From Phytoseiulus persimilis (Eukaryota; Arthropoda; Arachnida; Mesostigmata; Phytoseiidae): a stretch of 64,000 bases of DNA. The stretch lies in the NCBI GenBank assembly GCA_037576195.1, contig CM075102.1, positions 23,184,745 through 23,248,744 of the forward strand, given 5' to 3'. The notes beneath the pieces are model-generated. The model saw only the letters and a program-made list of their open reading frames with translations. It was not told the origin of the DNA and did no database searches. Below, piece by piece: positions 35,733 to 48,640 of the stretch (its first letter is position 1; the number at the start of each line of letters is the position of its first letter). A program made the translations under genes and the position numbers.

Positions 35733-38700
35733 GGCTCAATTTAACGCATAATCCACCGAGTGTTCACAGGAAAAGTTCGTGCTGACGGTCAGCCGTGCTC
35801 TCGAACTCTGCCGGAGGCTCATAAAAGCCACAATTTTCAGGGTAGAAGAGCTCCGGAGAGGGAGCTCCTTGTGGAAAGGTCATACAACAAGGGAAAGCAT
35901 TTGCCGCTCGGAGCCGATCCCGATGGATGACTTGACCGGCTCGCTCAAACCTCCACAGCCCGGAGACTGATTAACGAATGTGCGGATGGATGAATGAGAT
36001 GCATGAGCGTAACCAACAGCGATCGTTGATGGAAATATGGCATGCGGCATGCTCGAGAATTAGGATCGTACAGGAGCTTCTCTGCGAGGAAGTTGCGGAA
36101 TTGCTGCTCGTTCGAACACGGGATTTAGGCATCGAGTTGGGATACTCCAACTCAGGCCAGATCCGAGCGACGAATTCCCAGGGGGGGTGTTTGAGAGTAC
36201 TTTCGGAAATGGAGCAGACACGACGGCGGAATGTTGAGAACAGTCAGCTCAGTTTGATCATTCGAGCGATCGGCTCATCGGTTTGAATCGGGCGAGTTGA
36301 GGATTATAGCCTATCGGCCTGGTAGGTTGCCCAATCTCATGGGCACCGAGAGAACGGTCGTAGAATGTGGTGGGAAACATCAGAATGACGGAATCGTTCC
36401 GCGTGTTCTGAGCAGATTTTGGGAAGATAGGCAAGAGATTTGATGAACGAGCCACGCGCAAGAGGTCTAAGACCTGCTGGAAAGATAAGAGAGCTCGAGC
36501 TCGGCGGGACATGGCCACCATCCGATTGTGGCCATTGCTGAATCATCCTCGATTCGTAGAAATATGTGAGACCACCGATAGCGTCAAAGTTTTTTTTTTC
36601 TGAACGGACCGTTTTCCATCGGAGTGAATGTTCCAGCGGAAGTCCCACGTTGATAACAATTTTCTTCCTGTGGCCTCGCTTGTATCTGACTCAGACCGGA
36701 TTGAGCCCGGTCGACCGACCTAGCCAGAAGCAGAACATTGAAATTCGGCAGCGCAACTTAATCGACGGAGCAAAGAACTCTGTCAACCTTTCGGCCGCAA
36801 CCATCGCGCATAAGGAAGTCCGGACCAGATCTAAGGTTTACTTCCCAACAATACTGTCGATCGTACAGGCCCATGTGCGAGGCTTGACGGAACGCAGCCG
36901 GACGCTTCGAATAGTCATTGACAGCTGTAAATTGAAATACAACAAGAGCACAGTCACGCACGCACATTCGCGGGAGCGAGACTCAGGGCTTGGGCTGTAT
37001 GGGGGAAGACGAGAACGAAAAACAAATCCCTGTCAGACACTCGATCCGTTTAGTGTTTCTCCACGCTCTGTAACGGCCTAAACAAAAGCAACTTGTTCAC
37101 ACCACTACTTGATCTTGACAGCCGTGCGGTTCGAAGAAACTCTTCGAGAGAAAAACACAAGCGCTCTATAAACATTTATGTACAAGGCCCCCGGAATAAT
37201 CGGCTACCGACGGGTTCCAGCCTTCCTTGTAGGGGTCCACAGGCGGAGAACTCTCACGAGCCCAAAAAAAATCGCGCATGAGCCTGCAGTCTTCCAGATT
37301 CGAAATGATATGCATTTTGAGAGTGCTCGCAATGGGTTCCTTCTACCTTAATTGTGCAGTCGGTTTGCAACAAACCGCTCCTGACATCATGCTGAGAGCC
37401 TTGGTGTGAGCATTCCGTCGAGTAACAACGACCCCCAAGCCATCTTCAAATGAGAAAAAATGTCCCCCGCGGCCACAGTGAATTCCCTGGAGAACTGCTC
37501 TCCAATCGATTCAGCCGAGCGTGGAACAGGAAGAGACGGGAAGAGTGGAAACATATTTTGAAGGTCTTTCGGATATGCCAAAAGTTTCCACTGGAAGAAG
37601 AACTGACAAGGCGCCATTGTCCTCCAAGACACTTACAATGCAGGGGAATGTTCGCTGGCCTCATGTGGGGAGCACAGCTTCTGGTGGAGTTAATATTAGA
37701 TTCCGGAACCTTGCTTTGCTTCTTTCGAACATAAGAGCCGCTAAGGATTTTGGGAATATGAGGCCACCCTTGTTCGCTCGCTGATTAAGCAGCAGAGCTT
37801 CGGGGTGTGGACGACTCCCGCTGCACCGAAGATCGAGAACGGCAGGTGAACAGAGCAGATTCTCAGGTTCCGAAGCTGCGTCCCACCTTCATTTTCGGAG
37901 GCTCGTTCAGAGTGAGCCGGCAAAGCTCAGAGAAACCTTTGTTCTATCGGGGCAGCTCCGAATAACCACGTCGATCTAGCAAGAAAGGACTCATTTCGGG
38001 TCATGGAGCGCCCGCAAAAAACTGAGGTCAATGGAGCTGCTCATTCACAAATACACAACTCTCGGCTGCGATCCATAACTCAGCTAGCAGAGCTTTAGAA
38101 GTTTCCGATGAAGAAGATTTTCGGAAATGAGCGCCTCTCCTGGGGACCTTGTTCAATCAGAGGAATTCGCGGCCTCAAAATCAGAAATTCATCGCTTACC
38201 TCATCGTCAAACGGCAAATCCTCAACACATGGAACAGTTCACGCACGGCATAGAAACTTCTCTGCCAGTCTTCGGATCCGCCACGGCCTAGAGTCGAGAT
38301 TCGGCTGCACCCTCTGAGTAAATAACGGACCTCCCACCAGACAGCACGAGACAGCTTTGGAGCTGGCGCAGCGGCTCATTCCGAGCACGCATGGCATCGA
38401 TCGCAACGTGCACTTCCGAGTTACGCCACGGAGAATCCCGCGAACACCGGGAGAATTTACCTCCCGTGGACGCGAAAAGTATTGGAGCAAGAGTATGGAA
38501 CCGAATCAGCGATCACGATGGTCGACTTCAGTGTGCGACTGGCAAAGTGTAGCTTGCGGATTCAGGCTAGCAAAGACTTCCGAAGCGCAGTGATTTTCCG
38601 ATTCGTAGACGAATCTCCGGTGTTCAAAATCATCTGCCGCACTCTCAATGGGACTCAGTTTCAATGCCATATGGTGACATCCTTTACGTGAGTCGCCTCC

Positions 38701-39837
38701 CCCTGGAGGGAGTGAGCGGGCTGCACAGTGTGTTCGGCGATGATTATTCGCTCCGCCACGAGCAACAGTTATCTTAATCTGGATGGAACCGAGCGCCAAC
38801 AGATCAAAGAAATGGTCACAGTAGACACACCAGCATGAATCACAGGAAGTGGGGAGGTTCAGAAGCGCGACGAGCGGTTAGGGGTTCTGGGACCGCACGA
38901 GATCGGCTTTCTTGTAGCCGATTACACCATCATTTATCATTCTTTAGAGGGTGACCCGTGTCTGGGCGATACTCTGTCGCAGAACTAACGGCGACCTAGT
39001 CCCCAAAAGTTCCGATGAACTGCATTTTAGCGATTGCATTCCTCTTGATTCTCCATTCGGGCGTGGAAACTCTATCCCTGTGGCCTTGCTACAGATCGAA
39101 AATTATTAATTGTCATCCAAGGAGCGAATTTTAAGGCTCAGTTTTCTTCCCTCAACTCGTTTCGTGATGCAGCCATGAAGTTTCGATTTTTTTCTTTCCA
39201 AAACGTCGCTTAGCGGGGGAATTTTCCGTTCAGATTTGCGAATATGTGACCGATTCATGCACCCCCTCGGAAACCGTCGAAATCTGCAGAGAGGGATTTT
39301 TTTTTCGACCACCGAGATCCGCTGTGGAATCGGATGTGCAAGGATGTGCAGGCTCATATGAGCTAACGTAGCGAACCGGAGTTCATCTCGCGGAACAATC
39401 AAACCGCACACAGTGAGTCCAAAAACGGTTCCGGATCCGTTATGGACCGAGTTCACAATGTTCTCGCTCGTGGACAACCACGAAGACGGAGATTCCATTC
39501 CTCTTTGGCAAATCTGCGGTTGAACTGGGTGACAACAGTGAAACACGTCAGCAGCTAGGGCGCCGAAACGTGACCGTATAGTTCAACCCAGCTGAGGAGA
39601 CTTCACGGTCTCGTCAGCGACAGAATCAAACTGTCACCAGTTCTGCAAAATGTTTGAAAAATCTCGAAAGAAAAACTCTATTTGAACCGACAATTTTCCC
39701 CAGCTTTCCATGAACCCGAAGTTTCTCACGTGGCGCAAAATTTTGGCTCTCCACGAGTGGCCTACAAATAGTTTTCATTGCTCCGATATTGGATGGAGTA
39801 CAGTCATTGACCACCTCGATTATGTGCTTTCCAGGAG
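35733..39837. other. Intergenic: papilin promoter side, no gene recognised
   Basis: This stretch lies between the papilin start and the downstream end of the MISP-like gene. It must contain the papilin promoter and 5' UTR, but no TATA or initiator stood out. Open frames are short and look non-coding. Homopolymer T runs occur near 36588 and 39298. Confidence 0.5.
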
Positions 39838-40017
39838 CAGCGGCGTACCCAGCTCTTTTTTCGGGGAGTGATGGGAGTGATGTGATGATGATAATCGTCG
39901 CGAGCTCTTAATCACGCGATTAACTTAGTTCTCAAGCCTGTAAGGATGTTCGTGATAAGACAGAATCCTTGGCTGATGATGGTTCCCTCTGCTCCCCCTC
40001 TTCTGGCAACGCCACTG
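39838..40017. mobile_element. hAT-type MITE, 180 bp
   Basis: The left end CAGCGGCGTACCCAG and the complement of the right end, CAGTGGCGTTGCCAG, match at 12 of 15 positions and fit the CAGTGGCGTA-type ends common in hAT elements. The flanks are TCCAGGAG (39830-39837) and AACAGGAG (40018-40025), an 8-bp duplication conserved at 6 of 8 positions. No coding capacity. The worn duplication suggests some age. Confidence 0.75.
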
Positions 40018-40213
40018 AACAGGAGGACGGGAAATCCGAGGGCAGATACGGGGCCTCTCGATCCTTTCCGGACGTTTGCCGCCAACTGATTGCATCCGAA
40101 TCGAGAGTGGACAGCCATCCGGTTTGTGCTGCCCCTTCGTTTCGATTGAGAAATCCCCCCATTCAACAAAGAGAACAAAAGCTATAGTAAACAAATAGGA
40201 TATACTCTCATGC

Positions 40214-40219
40214 TTTATT
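40214..40219 (-). terminator. Poly(A) signal for the MISP-like gene
   Basis: AATAAA on the minus strand, about 590 nt past the stop codon at 40813. It implies a 3' UTR of roughly 600 nt, which would contain the small open frame at 40421-40693. Confidence 0.45.
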
Positions 40220-40812
40220 ATATAATATTCTCTCGTCGTTGTTTATGTTCATAAACCATACTGCAAAAGAGAAAACGAGTCGCGCGCGAGGTCAAGTTTG
40301 ACGCGCGAGGAATGACAATCGCTGTCATTAAGGCACTTTGTTTTGTTTTAACGTTCTGTCGCTGTCCTGTGAGATGGCTCTCATGTTTGACGCTGAGTCT
40401 GACCATGACAAACATCTGAATCATTCCTTGATCAGAGCCACGAACACGGCGAGGAGTGAAGTATGCTCATTCGGTGGGGTAGGCGGGAGGGCAGTTGCAT
40501 TGGGATAAAATACGCTTGTCACCGGCGGCTTCGCTCGCACGAAGCCGTGGACTTGCACGGGTTTTCCGTATCCTAAGGACCAATTAGGATTTTTTTGCTG
40601 AACATTCATGCTGACAGTTTTCGGTGCTCTCATATCGATCATAGAGGAATCGAGAACGTCGACGACGACGACGACAACAAAGGACGCTAACAACAGGAAG
40701 ACGCTATGATGTCAGAGCCACACATGAGGCCTAGACGCATCACAAGTTTGGCTTTTTACATCTTGCCATGGAGATGTAGTGATTTTCTTGCTATTTATGT
40801 TCAAGTGGATTC

Positions 40813-43800
40813 TCATTTGGACTCTTGTATTTGGCGAATCCGGTTCTCCCATTCGGCGACCATGGCGCTCTTCTTTCGGACAATGGGAGCCAGGGGCTCC
40901 GGAGCCTGTGAAAAAGAGTCGCACATGAGCTTCGATTGTTTCGATTCATTAAGCGGATACGGATAAGGAGGGTTTTCAAGAGGTGAACTCTCCGGTGGGG
41001 AACGAGAGTGATCAAGTGCCGAATCAGACGAAACTGATCCCATGGTTCGGATCCGTTCTCATACCTTCGCAGGTTCGTCGCAATCAAGAAGATTCGGGTT
41101 ACTCAGAACCCGCTGTCGCAGTGACGGGTAGAGTCCTTTTGGCGAACTATCGTCCTTCAAGAAGTCGTCCTCATCGTCAGACACCGAGATGTCCGTCGCT
41201 AAGGCGAGAGTGCTCAAGTTCGGCTGAGATCCTCCCAGTTTTCTCATGCGTCTGGAATAATTTCGCGTTGAATTCACGAACTGTTGTGACCTTTCCCCCG
41301 ATTTATCAATCGTGCATCGATACCAGACTCCGCTTGGGTCAGAACCGACGATCCGAACCCATTTCTCAACTTCTTCACGAAAACCCGAATATTCTCAGGT
41401 TGCGCCGCGCACGGATCGTCAACAAAGTTTCACGAACCTGAGCTCAGTCTCGCGTTCCTTGAAAAGCTTCAATTCCTGCTGAATCTTGCTCTCGGCGGTC
41501 ACCAGGTGTCTTCTGGGTTTTGCATTGCATTTATTCTCAAGATTCACTGTGCCCAGTTCGAAACGTGGTCTGCTGGTCGGGGCCTCGACCCATCGAGGCT
41601 CGATCGGTCGGGTTGGGACAATCTCTTTGCCCTGGCTGGCGATGAACTTCTGCATGCTGATCCCGCGAGCTACTGTCCCGAAAGCAGGTCTTCGGAAGGG
41701 GGCGGCGGCGGCTTGCGTGCTGCTGGACCCCGACGAGCTCGAGGAGAAAGTTCGTTGCCGCGATGCCTCGGTTTCACCTCCGATCTTCGCGACTTTCGAG
41801 TCGCTCCTCTCAACGGAGATGGTGCGAATGACGCCCTCTTTCTTGAGTTCCAACTCCTTCCGAGTTTGCTCCTGGATCTCCTTCTGGATCTTTGACGTCA
41901 CCATGTTGTGAACGGGAGTGCGAGCAGAACGCAAGTCGGTGCAGGACGAGGATGCGGAAGAAGTCGTCGAGCGCTCAGATAGAATCGATGACGAATCGAC
42001 GGAATCTGTGCGGCCGCTCAAGAGACCTTTCTCGCGACGAAGAGCCTCGTCGCGTTCTTTGGCGAGTCTGATCTCACGTTCGATCGGAGTTTCGTTCTGA
42101 TAGACGGTCGTCTCTGGAATTTCGTCACCATCGTCCAACGGACGCACTTTCACTGCACGGCGTGCAGTTTGCTTGGCTGAAACAGATGACGGGTGAATTT
42201 CTGGAGCTTCGCGTACGATGCCTCGGCCCTATTCTATCGATTTGGGGGCAATCGATTCAGCCTCCGAAGTCACTATCGATCAGCAAGGAGAACTCACTGG
42301 TTGGAGAGGCGTTCGAAACAGTAGACAACGGGACTCGACTCTGCGCAGCTTCAAGTTTGAATTCGCGTTTGAGCTCAAGAGACTGTTGTTCCGCAGCGAA
42401 GTCGAGTTTTTCCTGCTGCTGAACCTTCTGCTGAAGGCTCTCACGAACTCTGCGGAGCTCGTCCTCACGCTCTTTAAGCTGGCGAATTTCATCCTCGATT
42501 TTAGAAGCCCCAACGTCCCGGACTCCCTTGGGCGTTGATGTGGCCAACGGCCTCGAGAATGAAGTCGGTTTCGAGGTTTTCGATGCCGGCCTCTCGTCCT
42601 GGAAGGAGAAGTTTCTTGAGACATAACGACTCCTTGGAGTCGCGGTCCAACCCCGGGTCATCATCGAAGAACTGATCTGGACACCAGAGTCGAGTCTTTA
42701 CTCACAAGAAGGCTTCCAGTGCTTCCAGAGAGTTTGCCCATATTCTCAGCGGCTCTCCGTTTGGCTACTTCGCGTTCCTTTTGAATCTCTTCCTCGCGCT
42801 CGCGCTGAAGACGGATTTCGCGCGCGATGATTGTCTCTTCGCCCGGAACTGGTTTCAGGGCCTGTGGCATGAGTTTCCTGTGATCGATCTGAAACAGCAA
42901 CGAATTATCTGGTCAGGACTGAACCGGCCTATCATACCCCGATAATTGCTGAATCATTGGCTCATTGATAGAGCTTCAGAGAGGGAGGGTAGAGAGCGCT
43001 ACGCACGTTCAGCGGAGGGCGAAGTACTTTCGGAACCTCGACAGGTGTCGTAGCGTTCACTTTCGGAACTTCGACTGAGACTAAAAGAGCATCTCGAGAC
43101 GCTTCGTTTATCTCGTTGATGTCCTGAATGTCTTGCTTGGACTGCATCTCGCAAAGGAGATCATCTTCCTCCTCAGGGGAGGAGCATTTCAGGAGCAGAT
43201 CGCTGTCGCATTCCGGATCTGAGAGGGCTGCAAAAGAGTGCACGGAATTGAGATATTCGATCAAAAACTTTCCAGCGATTCGCTCGCATGCTTCATAGCT
43301 CTGACGATCCCGCCGAGCGGTCGGGTAATCGTTCGCGTAATTATTGGTAGTAGAAAGAATTATGTTTTCGTTTTTTTTTCTGCCCCGTCGGCGTTTTTCA
43401 GAACTTTCGCTAACGCACGTCGTTCAGAAACCGGCGTCGCCGTAACCTGCATCGCTTATATCGGGGTCAACCGATTCAGAATCATCTCAGCCAGTTATCT
43501 TTCACGCTGCAGAGTGGACGACGATGATGCTCAAAACTGCAATAATTAACGGGACTGCCGCCAACGTCGCTTCAGTTTTAAGACAATTTCTTCTCTTCTC
43601 CATCAGTCTCCCATGTCGACTCTTGCGCCGAACGTCTCCGAAGCTTCACTTCCTGAACCGATAGTGTGAACGTTTAAAAAGTAGAGGAAGAGAAAGTCAG
43701 CCGTCGAACACTCGGCTCTACGACGAGCTTCACGAAGTACGAGCGTCCACAGGTTTCGTTCGGACGCGTTGGTGTGGATTGTCGCTTGTTTCTAGAAGAC

Positions 43801-44665
43801 ATTTTTCCAAAGCCCCGTGTCCGAAGTCGGTCGAGGTTCGCCGACGGAAGACACCACAGAATATTGCGGCATTTGTCGATGTTTCTACGGAGCTCCACAA
43901 AAGCTGGAAAGTTTCGCTTGTCAGCATTGTTGACGAAGGAACGCGCTCTGATTCTGCAAGGGTTTTTTGTTTCGCTGCCCTTCCAGTGTTCACCGCAACA
44001 ATCACTTCGAGACGAGCGCACAGGGTTCTGCTCACTGATTCCAGGGTTTGGCTTGACAAAACGGGACAAAAAAAAAGCTGATGGTGGAACAGCACGTAAA
44101 TTCGAGGCGAGCCTACATCGCAGATGTCTTCCTCCCTCTGGCGAAGAATCTCGAGAAAGAATGTATCGACCTCGTTCGACAGGAGCAGCTCGACTGAATC
44201 AAAATCCGGATTGATACCTGAGTTCGAATGGGCGTAGTTCGAGTGCTGAGAGCTGTTCGGAGAAGTCAACATGTCCCTCGACAAATCCGAAGTTATGGAG
44301 CAGTCGACTGGCGACCTCGTCTGTGGCGTGAGGCCTCCGGAAGTGCCTAACACTTCTCTGAGAGGCTGCTCGAGCGGATGGTTCTTTATTGAACAGTCTG
44401 CGTAGATTTCTTCCTCAGTTTCGACCTGGGGGAGGATCAGAAATGGATTAGCGCGTCATATGCTGAGCTTTGGCAACGGCTCGTTCCGATCGCCTCATCG
44501 GAATGAATAGTTGATCGGAATGGGTCGATGGTTGGGATGAGCGGACGATCGCACTCTGAAACTGACCTCCTCATAGACGGGATCTTTCTCCTCGCAGCTA
44601 CCGTAGTCTGAACCGTTTCCAGAGGCATTCTCGATTGACTCGAAAATCAACTCTTCTGTTACCTC
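40813..44665 (-). CDS. MISP/AKAP2 C-terminal-like protein (5' end not found)
   Basis: Eight minus-strand exons join in phase: 44665-44567, 44425-44218, 43227-43007, 42888-42706, 42676-42298, 42152-41438, 41251-41065 and 40905-40813, giving 694 residues. The segment NETPIEREIRLAKERDEALR followed by REKGL is characteristic of the MISP (mitotic interactor and substrate of PLK1) and AKAP2 C-terminal family. Similar charged helices recur: EETIIAREIRLQREREEEIQ, KIEDEIRQLKEREDELRRVR, KIQKEIQEQTRKELELKKEG and KIQQELKLFKERETELRRMR. The C terminus is AMVAEWENRIRQIQESK. Vertebrate MISP bundles actin and helps position the spindle; AKAP2 anchors PKA. The function here is by family only. The second exon could instead run on to about 44114 (LLSNEVDTFFLEILRQ), but that donor does not fit the next phase. 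The start exon is missing, so length is a minimum. Confidence 0.72.
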
Positions 44666-45628
44666 CTGGAATTAAATCATTGAATTCTTTAGATATTGAT
44701 TCAGGCTGATCGAAGGGGGAGGCAACGAGCTGGAAGGCTCGGGTAGAGTGCGGATAGCCGTCAGAGAATCTTCACCCCATCCATCGTAGCTCTGGTTGAC
44801 GACATCGATACACTCAGCCACCAATGAACAGCCCACTCGTATTGTGGTTCTGAAGACTCATATGCGATCTGTTCTCGCTCCGAATGAGAGTCACTGATCA
44901 CATTGCCCGTTTTCCAAGCTCGCTGTGCAAACTGGACGCTTTTTCAGGTTCAAAACTTGGGTCGTGAGTTCGTGAGGCTACAGACGCGACCCGCCCGTTG
45001 TTCCACGCTCTGAAAACGGTCCATGATGGACCGTCCATCCGTTCGTTCGAGGCAGAAGTTACCGTTTCAAGAAATTTCTCGTGTTCCTGCCAGGAGGCCT
45101 AGTGGAGACTCAGATTCCGAACTGTTTTTACCGCCTGGATGCTTCCACGACCCTCGAACGAGCGAAGATCATCTCAATCAGATTTTTTCCCAGTGCGGCA
45201 GGCGTTCGCTCGCGTAATCCACTGGACGAATGCATCAGCGGGAGATTTCTGCTTGTCCTCTTATAGAGTCACCGGAACGTCGAAATTTCAATATTCTCGA
45301 TTAAATCTTGACAACGGCCTGGTTGTTGGAATCCAGCGCTGGGATCCCGAAAGTCAAGAAACGTTAGATTGCTTGGAGCCCTCGACGCGTAACGGAGCAT
45401 TGTAAAACTTCTAGACGGATAATCGTTTTTGAGTGAAAGAGATGAATTTCATCTCAAAAAATCGCCTGAATATTGTGAGGTTTTGTCCCCCTGATTCTCA
45501 CTGAATTCGGCCGAGTGATGATTGAAACCTCGCGACCTTTCAGATGGAACGGTAAAAATAAGCTTCAGCGATCAAGAAAAGGAGTCACTGACCTTAGGGA
45601 TTGACAAAATGGTTATTTGTCAAGATAA
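44666..45628. other. Gap between two minus-strand coding stretches
   Basis: No exon recognised. It is either an intron joining the MISP-like gene to the candidate upstream, or an intergenic region with the missing MISP-like first exon. Confidence 0.4.
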
Positions 45629-47398
45629 CTACTGCTTCTCTCTAACTTCATAGGAATCTGGGCGTAATCGTTCGTGTGGGCTCATTTCGAGTATTTCGGA
45701 GCTCAGGGATTCCTCATCTCGGAACCGACGGTACAAGCGGTACAATGTGGCGGTGGTCCATGGCTCAAACAAAATTTTCACACGCCCACCGCATAAAGGA
45801 ATGACCGTGACGGTGACGTCCTCAGTGAAGTTGATGAATCTAAAAATATATTTTTTGAAGACCTTCGCCACCATCACATCACCGCTGGGTGTTGCTTGGA
45901 TTCTCGCCGTTCCTGGGATTATCTTCGTCCCTTTACGCGTCGTCAAGTGACGGTGCTGAGGGGACGATGCCGAGATGAACTCCTCAAACTGAAGTTTCGG
46001 ACTTTCTCGCGAGTGTTTTCCGCCTTTTCCCTAGCTCCGGTGGTGGTGAATCTTCTTCGACGACGACGAGATCGCCAGTTCCGATAGAGCCGCTTCCATC
46101 TCGATAGATCAGTAGGTATCTCTTGGTCCAACACAGAACGTAGTTCCGTTTGGTGAACTTTGACATCAAGGAAAATTGCTGTCTGGCAACCTTATAATTC
46201 TGATGCGGCCGTTGAGCTTGATTGTATTCTACGGATCCCTTCTTCCAAACGTGCGTCGGCCGTCGGAATAGTAGTAATAGTTTGAGCAGCCGCCGCGTCG
46301 CCGTAACGGTAGATTGGGGCCGTCCTCCTCTTGGCGAAGGAGCTTTTTCCCCAAAGAGGACGAGCACGAAGACGTACGGGATGAGGAAACGTGGCAATCG
46401 TATCCCGCTCCGTATGGACAATGTAGATGTGAATCCAGCAATTTCGCCGCGGCTTTTGTTTGTGCCGCTACGAAGGAACCGTGGCGACGTTTACGTGTTC
46501 GATGCACTACACGAATCCTACGGGCCAGCAGCGCGACAGGTCCCAACAAGGAAGAAGCGTTTGTGTCAGATTCGGTCGCGCGCCCTAACAAGCTTAAACG
46601 TTCAGTTTTTTTGCTCGACAATTTTCCTATCATTTCGCTGAACGTGACTTCTTTTCCGATTCGCTGTGAGATGATGCGGACGACCGACCGATCGGACTGT
46701 ACTGATCGATAATTGCGCCAGACGCCATCCACGCTTCCATTGGCCGCGTTCCGGTGGCAACGCTTTCGCTTGAGTTTTTGCGGCGCGTTCCGTTTCGAAT
46801 CAATATGATGCAGACGGAAACCGTTTGCCATTGTCGATGCTTGCATTCTTTCTTGCAGTTTTTTCCGCATCCCTAATTCACCATCTACTCCACCATCTGT
46901 CATGAAATCAAGGAGACTGACGAGGCGACAGGGGGACGCCGTATCGCCAACACTGTCCGATGAACCAATCGACACGGAGCGCAAGCTCGTCATCCGCTTG
47001 ACCACGTTATCCTAATCGAATCTGAAAGAACCTCGCCTCGATACGCCTCACCAAAATGTCCGTGGCACTCATACACGCAACACAAATTGGGAACAAGATC
47101 TGCGATAGAAACTCCTGGCTCCTTTTCAGATTCAGCCCTCAGAACGAGTGTCAGAAGATGGACATCATCATCGGTGACGAGGGCGACGAACACGGTATCG
47201 AACGCAAGAGAACGCTTACCTGGACCCCGATGCCGGTGTTGACAGCGATGACTTTGCCTATGTTGATCTGCCGCGATATGTTCGTCGACGAGTTCGTGAT
47301 TTTCACGCTGTGATTCAATTCGTTAACGGGCTCTTCGTGAAGTGTTTCCATTTCGATCTTTTCCTCGACCGAGTCCACCAGGTTCGATGCCTGAGGCT
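45629..47398 (-). CDS. Candidate five-exon gene of unknown function
   Basis: Five exons can be joined in phase: 47398-47220, 47099-47052, 47011-46233, 46182-46068 and 46030-45629 (with stop). The best-supported boundary is the acceptor TTTGCAG before 47398 and donor GTAAGC after 47220; that exon encodes NELNHSVKITNSSTNISRQI and KVIAVNTGIGVQ. The third exon is an unbroken 259-codon frame, basic and Ser/Arg-rich with runs such as SSSRTSSCSSSLGKK. The last has KYIFRFINFTEDVTVTVIPL. I do not recognise a family. Three of the four introns would be only 37-50 nt, which weakens the model. The gene could instead be the 5' part of the MISP-like gene, or only the first exon may be real. Confidence 0.3.
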
Positions 47399-48013
47399 CT
47401 GCAAAGAAGAACGCAACAAGTTATCATCGATGAACGGGTCTTTCTTGGATGAGCGAAAAATCGGAAATGTGGACCTTCTTCCTTCGAGCTGTCCGATCAG
47501 GACCGAAAGCTACCGAACCCATCGAACCCTCGAGAGCTCTCCTCTTCGGAGCTTACGATTCAGTCATCGATCGCCAGAACTGTCCCAGGGACGAGTTCCG
47601 TCTGGTTCAGATTATATCGCGGTGCTAATCGTCGAGTCCCCTATCCCAAGTGCCATATTTCAAATGCTGTCCGTCGAACCCATTCGGACGGCGCGCCCGG
47701 AGCATGACCCACCAATTACAGTTCCATCTATCGCTGACGTTGATGACTACAATTCATCAGTCGTTCAATTCAACTTTGAATTCTTCCTGTGCGGCAGCGA
47801 TGACGCTCGAAGCCGTGAGCGTCTGGCCCCGCGAGGGTCTGGCGGGGTTGTCTCTGCGAAGTAAAGCAATGCCCCAAGTCCATCAGCGTCTGTGACAAAC
47901 GGACGAACAGACGGCATGATCGCTCCTCAATGCGGTAGCTGGCCGCTGAGCAGGCCGGCGCCCGAGCGAGCGCAAAGCTAGGCTGTCTGGCTAGCAAGCC
48001 AGCCTGGCGGTCA

Positions 48014-48039
48014 GTGAATGAGTGAGTGAGCGAGCGAGC
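48014..48039. repeat. GAGT/GAGC tetranucleotide run
   Basis: An imperfect run that drifts from GAGT to GAGC units, within the gene-poor region. Confidence 0.6.
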
Positions 48040-48583
48040 TTCAAAACAGAACACAAGACCATTGTCAATTCCAAGGCGAAAATGAAACCGCACCGGAGCG
48101 GCGGCTACAGCAGGAGCCGCAGGAGCGTATTGTTCCAAACGAGTTGAAAAACCACCGGCGAAGATTTCTCTATCTCTTTGCCTCCTGAGGTGCACTATGG
48201 AAGACTTGCGAGCGTGTCGAAAGCATTCCTTGAGCAACACTCTTGAACGCAGCGTGTTGGAACCCACAAATATATCTTCCATAGAGGCAGAAAGCATCGA
48301 TCTCGGAATGTTCCATTAGGGATTCTCAACCAGAGCCGGGGTCGGCATCGCCCATGGCCGGTGTTTCGACTCCTGCCCTCTTCCGCGTGCCTTCTCGTGG
48401 TCAACGTCGAAGAATGGGTTATACGACCACCACTATAAACAGAATCGCGAACTATCTTCACGTTTTTTGTTCTCGACCAACGAAAATAGGTTGCCGATCG
48501 CAAGCGACAGTTCCAGCGCCGCGTGTGCCACCGAAAACAGGGTACCGTGAAGATCACGCGCGACAGGCTCTCGAACTCGTTCT

Positions 48584-48640
48584 TCGATTCGATCGATCGG
48601 TTGGTCGAGCGATCGAGCGATCCATCGACCGATCGATCAG
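48584..48640. repeat. GATC/GAGC-rich simple repeat
   Basis: A run of GATC, GAGC and CATC units containing several self-complementary CGATCG motifs, so it could fold on itself. Confidence 0.6.

Noticed and set aside
40421-40693. Small minus-strand frame with a Val-rich start and a peptide-like body
   Set aside because: It has no ATG before the hydrophobic part, needs a two-base carry that no nearby exon supplies, and lies in the likely 3' UTR of the MISP-like gene.
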